Shown one piece after another: positions 27,111 to 33,581 of a DNA stretch of 43,641 nt. A model generated the notes under the pieces. The model was not told the DNA's origin, did no database searches, and was given only the letters and a program-made list of their open reading frames with translations. Position 1 is the first letter of the stretch. Each line of letters opens with the position of its first letter. A program made the translations under genes and the position numbers. This stretch comes from Lutibacter sp. GTDB lineage: Bacteria > Bacteroidota > Bacteroidia > Flavobacteriales > Flavobacteriaceae. The DNA is taken from NCBI RefSeq assembly GCF_013041805.1, contig NZ_JABDRI010000042.1, positions 1 through 43,641 on the forward strand, given 5' to 3'.

Positions 27111-28373
27111 TTAATCATATTTAAATTCAGGATATGGAATAGCATATTCTTCTTCAAATAATATATTCTTAACCACATTCCATATGTGATTTGAGTTTGG
27201 AGGACAACCAGGTATATGATAATCGATTTTTACGATTTCATGATTTGCATAGACTTTATTAAAAATTTTAGGGATTTCTTCGTGATTTGGAATTATAGTC
27301 TCATCTTGTTCACTTGATAAGGAGTTTTTATATGCTTCATTTAAGCATTCCTCTAATGAAATAGTATTTCTAAGTGCTGGTAAACCACCCCAAATTGCAC
27401 ATTCACCAACGGAGACTAAAATGTCACAATTTTCACGAAATGCTCTTAGCACTTCAAAATTATGTGTATTACTACAACCACCTTCAATAATACCAATATC
27501 ACAACGTTTTGTAAATTTTTTAATATCTGTAAAAGGAGATTTATTAAATTCAACTAGCTCTATTAAATCTAATAATCCTAAATCTATATCGAGCATAGAC
27601 ATATGGCATCCAAAGCAACCAGCTAATGAAGTGGTAGCCACAAGTTTTTTTTGTGTACTATTATTATTTTTATTGGTTTTAAGAAATGGGATTGTTTTTC
27701 CTGGAATACCTTGGTCAAAAATTCGATCGCCAAATGGCTTACTTAAAGATTTTCCTTTCACTAAAATGGCGCCAGTAGGACAAATTTTCATGGCATATTG
27801 AGCTTGAGATTCTGTAAGTTTCTCTTCTTGCTCATAATCAACTGATACAATTGTTTTGTTTCCTTTATTTATAAAGCTAAAAACTTTATAGCCATCATTT
27901 GTTGTAACTTCTTCAAAACATCGCTTACATTTTATACATCTGTTTTTATTTATTACTATGCGTTTTGCTTTTGCATCAATAAATCGTTCAACAAATAAAT
28001 GAGGAAAGCGTGCGGATCTAATGCCCGTTTCATAGCCTAAATTTTGCATTTGACAGTCACCACTTTTTTCGCAAGAAGGGCAAAAATGGTTGCCCTCTAC
28101 AAACATCATTTCTAAAATGGCTTTTCTTGTATCTAATAATATAGGAGTATTGACTTCAATATTCATTCCTTCTTGTACATTTAAAGTACAACCAGCAATG
28201 GCTTTTCCATTGAGTTTAACAGTACAAATTCTGCAACTACCAATAGGGTTTTGATGTTTGAAATGACATAATGTTGGAATAAATATTCCATTTTGTTTGG
28301 CAGCTTCTATAAGGTTCAGTCCTTTGTCTGATGCACAAATTCGTCCGTCTATGGTAAATGATATACGTTCCAT
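27111..28373 (-). CDS. hoxUY: HoxU-HoxY fusion: hydrogenase electron-transfer and small subunits in one chain
   Basis: A 420-aa single frame joining two normally separate subunits. Residues 1 to about 205 are HoxU/NuoG-like: a [2Fe-2S] ferredoxin site Cys36, Cys47, Cys50, Cys62; a His-Cys3 cluster from His96, Cys98, Cys101, Cys107 (GNHFCPSCEKSGDC); and a [4Fe-4S] site Cys146, Cys149, Cys152 with Cys198. A polar Asn/Lys-rich linker lies at about 232-243. Residues about 244-420 are HoxY: TSLAGCFGCHMSMLDID, IIEGGCSNTHN, SVGECAIWGG and HIPGCPPNSNHIW hold the proximal-cluster cysteines (candidates among Cys253, Cys256, Cys300, Cys325, Cys390). HoxY alone is usually about 180-210 aa and HoxU about 230-240, so neither half is badly truncated. 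The gene sits 11 nt after hoxF and 17 nt before hoxH. Confidence 0.92.
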   Translation of the reverse strand: MERISFTIDGRICASDKGLNLIEAAKQNGIFIPTLCHFKHQNPIGSCRICTVKLNGKAIAGCTLNVQEGMNIEVNTPILLDTRKAILEMMFVEGNHFCPSCEKSGDCQMQNLGYETGIRSARFPHLFVERFIDAKAKRIVINKNRCIKCKRCFEEVTTNDGYKVFSFINKGNKTIVSVDYEQEEKLTESQAQYAMKICPTGAILVKGKSLSKPFGDRIFDQGIPGKTIPFLKTNKNNNSTQKKLVATTSLAGCFGCHMSMLDIDLGLLDLIELVEFNKSPFTDIKKFTKRCDIGIIEGGCSNTHNFEVLRAFRENCDILVSVGECAIWGGLPALRNTISLEECLNEAYKNSLSSEQDETIIPNHEEIPKIFNKVYANHEIVKIDYHIPGCPPNSNHIWNVVKNILFEEEYAIPYPEFKYD

Positions 28374-28384
28374 ATCAAAGTAAT

Positions 28385-30103
28385 TTATAAGTTATTAATA
28401 ACATCATCGTATTCCTGAATGGCATTTTCCATATCAAACTCAACGTATTGATTTTCAGTAATAGGTGAGGTTTTTAAATTGAAATAATCTTTAAATTTAT
28501 CAATGGCCATGACCAACGAATTTGGAGATGTTTTACCTAATCCACAGCGGCTAGAAAGTTTAATGATGTTCGCCCATTGTTTAATTTCTTCCAGATCTTT
28601 TTCAGTTGATAACCCTCGCTCAATTTTTTTAATTTTTTCATATAAAATTTGGTTTCCTGCTCTGCATGGAGTGCATACGCCACAGGATTCTATTTTGAAA
28701 AAATTCATAAAATTCTTTTGTATTTGAAGGATGTCTCTTGATCTATTGAAAATCATGATCGAGCCTCCGCAAGCAATATCTTCTTCACAAATTTTCCTAT
28801 CAAATTCAGTAGAGTTTATGCATTCCCCTGATGGACCACTTATTTGAATGTAATAAGGTGAAAGCGCTTCACATAATTTTAATAATTCTCGAATGGTTGT
28901 TCCCCATTCAATCTCGTAAATTCCCGGTTTTGCAACATCACCAGAAATGCTTAATAGTTTTGTTCCTTTACTTTTTTGGGTTCCTATTTTTGAAATATAA
29001 GTAGTACCCAATTCTATAACTCGAGAAGCTTTAGCGAATGTTTCTACATTATTAACTATGGTTGAGTAACCTAAATATCCATTTTGAGTAGGAAAGTATT
29101 TTTGAAGCCTAGGCTCCCCACGCTTACCTTCTAATGATTCAATAAGGGCTTTTTCTTCTCCACAAATATATGCACCTGCTCCTAATTGAATTTTTATATA
29201 AAAATTAAAGTTTGGAATTCCACAAATATGGTCACCTAAAAACCCTTTATCTACAAATTTTTCAAGAGTCTTTTCTAATTTTTTCAGTAGGTATTTATAT
29301 TCGGCTCTTAAATATATGAATCCTTCTTTTGCTCCCGTAACATATGCAGAAATGATCATTCCTTCAATAATCAGTCCAGGATAATTGTTTAACAGCGCTT
29401 TATCCTTAAACGTTCCAGGTTCTCCTTCATCTGCATTGCAAATAATAATTTTTTTATCACTTTTACTTTCTTTGCAATATTTCCATTTTTGTGCTGTCGA
29501 AAAAAAAGCACCTCCACGACCAGTAAGTCCTGATTTTGAAATATTTTCTAAAATTTCTGATGCGCTATATTTTCTTATTTTTTTAAGGGAATTTCCTTCT
29601 ATGTAATTTCTGAACAACATAGTTTTCTCTTCTGAAGGAGTGTATTGTATTTTACTTATAAAAGAACTTGAAATAGTAGCTAACTTTTCATCTTCTTTTA
29701 ATTGTTTAATTATTGTTTTAACCTTTTTCACAGTTAAATTAGTAAAAGGATAAAAATTAATTAACGCAGCTGGTTCCTGGTCACTTAATCCTATACAAGA
29801 GGTTTCAAATAATGAAAAAAGAGGATTTTCATCATATTCGTTAAATGTACACCCTGTTTCTTTTTCAAATGCGGCTTTTATATATTGAAAGCCTTTAAAT
29901 TCTGAAATGATGCTGTTATTTAGATAAATAATGAATTTTCCTGTAGGTTTTTGATGGAAAAAATGATAAAAACTAATAACCCCTTCTATATCTAATATTG
30001 AAACTTTAAGAGATTTAGCAATTTGAGTGATTGCTCTTTTTGAGATATATCCGTGTTTATTTTGATATTCCCAAAGTTCGTTTAATAGGTTAGTTCTATT
30101 CAT
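28385..30103 (-). CDS. hoxF: Hydrogenase diaphorase subunit HoxF (NuoE-like + NuoF-like)
   Basis: The NAD(H)- and FMN-binding subunit of the bidirectional hydrogenase, 572 aa, similar in layout to Ralstonia HoxF. Residues 1 to about 140 are thioredoxin-like NuoE-related (SFYHFFHQKPTGKFIIY), but the cluster cysteines are gone: the first pair is replaced in YLNNSIISEFKG, and only Cys103 of the second pair remains (TSCIGLSDQEPA). Residues about 155-572 are NuoF-like: FMN site GLTGRGGAFFSTAQKWKYC (192-210), ICNADEGEPGTFKDKAL, NADH region LGAGAYICGEEKALIES, and the [4Fe-4S] site Cys474, Cys477, Cys480 (ESCGVCTPCR) with Cys520 (SSRCGLG). First gene of the operon; a 14-bp palindrome lies just upstream. 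Confidence 0.95.
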   Translation of the reverse strand: MNRTNLLNELWEYQNKHGYISKRAITQIAKSLKVSILDIEGVISFYHFFHQKPTGKFIIYLNNSIISEFKGFQYIKAAFEKETGCTFNEYDENPLFSLFETSCIGLSDQEPAALINFYPFTNLTVKKVKTIIKQLKEDEKLATISSSFISKIQYTPSEEKTMLFRNYIEGNSLKKIRKYSASEILENISKSGLTGRGGAFFSTAQKWKYCKESKSDKKIIICNADEGEPGTFKDKALLNNYPGLIIEGMIISAYVTGAKEGFIYLRAEYKYLLKKLEKTLEKFVDKGFLGDHICGIPNFNFYIKIQLGAGAYICGEEKALIESLEGKRGEPRLQKYFPTQNGYLGYSTIVNNVETFAKASRVIELGTTYISKIGTQKSKGTKLLSISGDVAKPGIYEIEWGTTIRELLKLCEALSPYYIQISGPSGECINSTEFDRKICEEDIACGGSIMIFNRSRDILQIQKNFMNFFKIESCGVCTPCRAGNQILYEKIKKIERGLSTEKDLEEIKQWANIIKLSSRCGLGKTSPNSLVMAIDKFKDYFNLKTSPITENQYVEFDMENAIQEYDDVINNL

Positions 30104-30126
30104 ACGAAAAACAATTAAAATTAGCG

Positions 30127-30140
30127 GTAACTAAAGTTAC
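30127..30140. promoter_or_regulatory. 14-bp palindrome upstream of the hydrogenase operon
   Basis: GTAACTAAAGTTAC, with 6-bp arms GTAACT/AGTTAC around AA, sits 24-37 nt before the hoxF ATG. On the minus strand it contains TAACTTTA, close to the -7 form TAnnTTTG, so a bound protein would overlap the promoter. A regulator site is an inference; which regulator cannot be told. Confidence 0.4.
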
Positions 30141-30319
30141 GAAGAAATCTTATTTTTTGTACTGTCTTTCAGTTTGTTATAGTCGATTTATGAGAAATTG
30201 AAATTTTTCTAGAAGCAATTCATATTTTAGCAAAGAATATAACTTATTGAAATAAAGAACTTATAAAAATTACTATTCCTTTATATAATTTTAGGAAGAT
30301 ATTTTGGTAGTAAACTACA

Positions 30320-30374
30320 AAAATCATAAATAATAAAATAGTTTACATTAAACTGTCTTATTATTTATGATTTT
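30320..30374. repeat. Nested AT-rich inverted repeat downstream of the TonB receptor gene
   Basis: Outer arms AAAATCATAAATAATA (30320-30335) and TATTATTTATGATTTT (30359-30374) are perfect 16-nt complements. An inner hairpin AGTTTA-CAT-TAAACT (30340-30354) sits between them with 4-nt internal loops on each side. A second small palindrome, GTAGTAAACTAC (30307-30318), adjoins it. It lies 39-93 nt past the receptor stop on the minus strand and may end that operon, but the following T-run is weak. Confidence 0.6.
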
Positions 30375-30412
30375 GTAAAAAAAATAATTCACTAACTATA
30401 AGTTAGCTAAGG

Positions 30413-32617
30413 CTAAATATTAAATTTTATACTCGCACTAAAATTACTCCCAATATTATTAATTTCGTCTACTTTTAAACGTGATAGATGAGAAATATAG
30501 CTCTTATCAAATATATTATTTCCATTTAAGCTAATATCAAAAGTTGTCTTGTTAATTTGTATTTTTCCGCCAATTCCAATATTTACTAAAGTGTATCCGT
30601 TTGAAGCTGTTTCAAATCCACTTACATTGTTTTGATTAAATGTGCTTGAGACATTTAGCGAGGCAAAACCCTCAGCCAACCATTTGTTATCAAATTCTAA
30701 TCGAATAGTGTTATTCCAATTGTTTGCAGGAATTAGGGGTAAATAATCACCATTTTGTTTTTTCCCAGTTACTGTTTCAAAATTACTCTCAAAATGCAGC
30801 CAATCCAATGGATGTGGATGTAAATGTATTCCCATTTCTCCTCCATATAATTTTGCTTCATTTTGGACATAATTAAAAACGGCATTATCTTCAATTTGAG
30901 TTCCAGAAGGAGAAGTATAAATATAGTTATTTATGTGATTGTAAAACCCATTTATGAAAAACTCAAAATGTTTACTATTGTATTCAAAATTTACATCAGT
31001 TTGTACATTTTGTTCAGTTTTTAAATCACTATTTCCTATTTCATATCTGTTCGTTCCTTCGTGCACACCGTTTGACGTTAATTCTGCTAAATTAGGCGCT
31101 CTAAATCCTGAGGCAACATTTACTCGCAGTAGTAAACGGTCACTTAAACTACTTTTATATCCTAAAGAGGCATTAAAGCTATTGTACGATTTATTTAGTT
31201 TTTCAAAATAACCTTCTTCTCCAAAAATTCCATTTTCCTCAGATGAAATATTTCTATTATCAAATCGGATTCCAGCTTGAAGTACATTCATTTCCCATTC
31301 GTAATTTGCTGTACCATATAAACCAATATCATTTGTAATGGCATTAGGAATTAAATATTCTTCTCCATAATTATCATTGGTTTGATGCATTCCTTGCAAA
31401 CCTACTATTGTTTCAATATTTCCGAGTTTGGGTAAGGTATATTTTGTATTATAATTTAGGGTATTTAATTTCATATGTAAAGCAGCCTCATTACTGTCTT
31501 CAAATTCACTTCTTTCATTTGAAATATACCCTAAATCTACAGCAACTTTTGAATTTTCAAAAAAGAAAATATTATTTAAACTAAGTAAATGATTATTTAC
31601 TTCTTGTTTTGGAAAAATAGTTTTTTTGCTTGTCGTTTGTTCGGAAACACCATCTTCAGGAATACCAATATCTAATTTGTTAAAATTGTAGCGCACTACA
31701 CTTGAAAATTTAGAATTTTGATATCCAATTCCAGTTTTAAAATCTGTTTCGTTAAATCGTGTATTTGTTATTCGGTCTCCGTTTGGAATTTTATAATCTG
31801 ATTGTGTATTGTATGTTCCTCTTACTAAAAATTTCCAATTATTTGATGAAGTTTTTACCCCTATGGATGAATTACTACCTAAGGTATTTGAAAATAATTT
31901 TTGTGTGAAATCAGTTTTTATTGAATTTGCTTCTGCAAATTTTTCTGGAATAAAATATAAAACACCACCCAAAGCATCAGAACCATAAAGTAATGAAGCC
32001 GGACCTTTTATGACTTCTACACTTTCAATACCTGCATCGTTTAAACCTAAACCGTGTTCATCTCCAAACTGCTGATTTTCAATACGTACACCTTGTGAAT
32101 ATACTAGTACACGATTACCACTTAAACCTCTAATCATTGGCTTTCCAATAGAAACACCTGTTGATATTTGAGAAACACCTGGTATGGTTGTTAGACCTTC
32201 AATTAATGTTGCTACTCCTTTTTTTTGTAATGAACTAATACTTTCGTGATCAACTTTCATTACATTTTGTGATTGTAATTTATTAAATGCTGTTGAAATA
32301 ATTATTTCATCCATCTTAAAAACTGCTTCTTCTAAAACAAAATTTATTTCAGTTTCATTATTTTGAATAGTAATTAGTTTTGTTTCAGTTTGATAGCCAA
32401 TGAAGGCAGCAGTTAGTTTAATTTTTGTTGTTGGCAAATTTGTTAACTCGTAATAGCCTTCTTCATTTGTAGATGTTCCTTTATTCAGGTCTTCAGCGTA
32501 AATTTCGACACCCATTATAGGTTCATTTTGACTATTTGTTACAATACCAGATATTTTATTTTGTGCTTGGGAAATAAGAGATAATCCTATAAATAGGATA
32601 GATATATATATTTTCAT
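30413..32617 (-). CDS. TonB-dependent outer-membrane receptor, possibly for metal
   Basis: A 734-aa outer-membrane receptor. Signal peptide KIYISILFIGLSLISQAQ; a carboxypeptidase-regulatory-like domain at about 22-110 (ISGIVTNSQNEPIMGVEIYA); plug domain at about 115-230 with IEGLTTIPGVSQIS, RGLSGNRVLVY and GIESVEVIKGPASLLYGSDA; then a 22-strand-type barrel to the end. The plug stretch NQQFGDEHGLGL and the His-rich loop HLHPHPLDWLHFESN are reminiscent of ZnuD-like metal receptors, so a divalent metal or metal chelate is a reasonable guess, not proven. It follows a small His-containing exported protein by 40 nt, at the end of the efflux gene cluster. Confidence 0.93.
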   Translation of the reverse strand: MKIYISILFIGLSLISQAQNKISGIVTNSQNEPIMGVEIYAEDLNKGTSTNEEGYYELTNLPTTKIKLTAAFIGYQTETKLITIQNNETEINFVLEEAVFKMDEIIISTAFNKLQSQNVMKVDHESISSLQKKGVATLIEGLTTIPGVSQISTGVSIGKPMIRGLSGNRVLVYSQGVRIENQQFGDEHGLGLNDAGIESVEVIKGPASLLYGSDALGGVLYFIPEKFAEANSIKTDFTQKLFSNTLGSNSSIGVKTSSNNWKFLVRGTYNTQSDYKIPNGDRITNTRFNETDFKTGIGYQNSKFSSVVRYNFNKLDIGIPEDGVSEQTTSKKTIFPKQEVNNHLLSLNNIFFFENSKVAVDLGYISNERSEFEDSNEAALHMKLNTLNYNTKYTLPKLGNIETIVGLQGMHQTNDNYGEEYLIPNAITNDIGLYGTANYEWEMNVLQAGIRFDNRNISSEENGIFGEEGYFEKLNKSYNSFNASLGYKSSLSDRLLLRVNVASGFRAPNLAELTSNGVHEGTNRYEIGNSDLKTEQNVQTDVNFEYNSKHFEFFINGFYNHINNYIYTSPSGTQIEDNAVFNYVQNEAKLYGGEMGIHLHPHPLDWLHFESNFETVTGKKQNGDYLPLIPANNWNNTIRLEFDNKWLAEGFASLNVSSTFNQNNVSGFETASNGYTLVNIGIGGKIQINKTTFDISLNGNNIFDKSYISHLSRLKVDEINNIGSNFSASIKFNI

Positions 32618-32657
32618 TTAACTATAATTGATGTATTTAAACTTTTATTATTACTTT

Positions 32658-32993
32658 CTATAAAAAAAATAAAAGTGAAGGTGGAGCTCTAGATGGCCGG
32701 TAAAAAAATGAAGTTGATTCTTTTCCTTTTTCTTGAGTAATTATTTTTTCTTCAATTAAAATGGCTTCATTAGGTGTGAATTTTGAAGAAAAGGTAATTG
32801 TATTGTAATTAATTTGATCATGAAAAAATTTGCAGTCATTTATTGGCAGATGAGCCTGCACATGATTTTCTAAGCTAGTTTCTGAATACTCATGTTTTTG
32901 GAATGCATGAGAAAACTGTATTGTTAAAGGAAACAATACAGTTATAACGAATAGAAATGAAATTATATGTTTAGCTCTAACTTTAATTTTCAT
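32658..32993 (-). CDS. Small secreted or membrane-anchored His-containing protein
   Basis: A 111-aa protein from the ATG at 32993 (an in-frame TTG five codons earlier is less likely). One hydrophobic signal/anchor segment (HIISFLFVITVLFPLTIQ) is followed by a short polar domain with several His and one Cys (HAFQKHEYSETSLENHVQAH, then NDCKFFHDQI) and a C-terminal SRAPPSLLFFL. Small proteins of this shape are common just before TonB receptors and metal-related genes in Flavobacteriia; a metal-binding periplasmic role is plausible but inferred. It lies between the DUF2892 gene (28 nt away) and the receptor gene on the same strand. Confidence 0.7.
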   Translation of the reverse strand: MKIKVRAKHIISFLFVITVLFPLTIQFSHAFQKHEYSETSLENHVQAHLPINDCKFFHDQINYNTITFSSKFTPNEAILIEEKIITQEKGKESTSFFYRPSRAPPSLLFFL

Positions 32994-33021
32994 AAAATTG
33001 AGCTGCAATATTACAAAAAAA

Positions 33022-33207
33022 TTAATCTTTAACGCCTAATTTTTTTAAAATATCAGCCATTAAACACCATTTTGTAAAGGCAGATTGAAGTAAATTAGCT
33101 CCTACAAATGCCGTAAACCATAGCCAGTTAATATTCACTTTAATTGCAAGAATTACACTAAGTAATATAAATGTTCCTGCAACCGCACTAATAATTCTTT
33201 GTATCAT
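33022..33207 (-). CDS. DUF2892 (YgaP-like) small membrane protein
   Basis: A 61-aa inner-membrane protein with two hydrophobic helices (ISAVAGTFILLSVILAIKV and WLWFTAFVGANLLQSAFT) and the C-terminal family signature WCLMADILKKLG, which keeps the Cys and Leu-Gly of the usual CP..LG end. DUF2892 is found attached to rhodanese domains or beside transport genes; its molecular role is unknown. It starts 11 nt after the PII-like gene ends and belongs to the efflux operon. Confidence 0.85.
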   Translation of the reverse strand: MIQRIISAVAGTFILLSVILAIKVNINWLWFTAFVGANLLQSAFTKWCLMADILKKLGVKD

Positions 33208-33218
33208 AATTGATCGTT

Positions 33219-33524
33219 TTAATTTGATTTTTCAATATTCATAAGAACAGCATGAACTTTTGATGATGTTCTTTGTTCATCGTTAAATTTCTTCACGGAA
33301 TTAAATAAATTTTCAGCTTTTTCTTTTGGTACAAATGCATAAAAAATGATAGATTGACTTTCATTCATATCGCTAGCAAACCAATTTTCTCCAACAGATT
33401 CCTCTGATAAATCTCGATGACCTTTAACATCGGTGTAAGAAAAATGTGTAATTGTGCATTTTTTTAATAAAAACTTAATATCTTCTTCGAATGCTTCAAT
33501 TGCGGTAATCATTAGTAATTTCAT
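33219..33524 (-). CDS. PII-like small protein associated with the RND pump
   Basis: A 101-aa cytoplasmic protein with a ferredoxin-like alternation of strands and helices (MKLLMITAIEAFEEDIKFLL, then a polar central loop rich in Asp/Glu/Ser, then QSIIFYAFVPKEKAENLFNS). It resembles PII-like/DUF3240-type proteins that accompany RND efflux genes. The loop at about residues 30-50 contains GHRDLSEESVGENWF where classical PII has its T-loop; the uridylylation Tyr motif is not present. It follows the pump gene by 57 nt, with a hairpin between them, so expression may be lower. Ligand unknown. Confidence 0.7.
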   Translation of the reverse strand: MKLLMITAIEAFEEDIKFLLKKCTITHFSYTDVKGHRDLSEESVGENWFASDMNESQSIIFYAFVPKEKAENLFNSVKKFNDEQRTSSKVHAVLMNIEKSN

Positions 33525-33548
33525 AATTTTTCTTTTTAAGAATTAAAA

Positions 33549-33576
33549 GTTTCAGGCTTATTTCTAAACCTGAAAC
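33549..33576 (-). terminator. Weak intercistronic terminator or processing hairpin after the RND gene
   Basis: On the minus strand GTTTCAGG and CCTGAAAC form an 8-bp stem with a 12-nt loop followed by TTTT. It is too weak to be a full stop and lies within an otherwise tight same-strand gene run. Confidence 0.5.
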
Positions 33577-33581
33577 ATCAA

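Larger units (their letters stand above)
30104..30412. other. 309-nt intergenic region between hoxF and the TonB receptor gene
   Basis: It holds the hoxF promoter region with the 14-bp palindrome at 30127-30140 and, near the receptor gene, the nested inverted repeat at 30320-30374. The sequence between is AT-rich and I recognise no gene in it. Confidence 0.75.

Noticed and set aside
25642-30103. Complex I (nuoE/F/G) interpretation of the NADH-binding and ferredoxin-like genes
   Set aside because: HoxH L1/L2 NiFe motifs, the protease with nickel-sensing residues and the HoxY half define a hydrogenase; no membrane Nuo subunits are present.
32994-33008. Longer start for the small His-containing protein
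   Set aside because: The extension begins at TTG; the ATG at 32993 directly precedes the basic and hydrophobic signal region.
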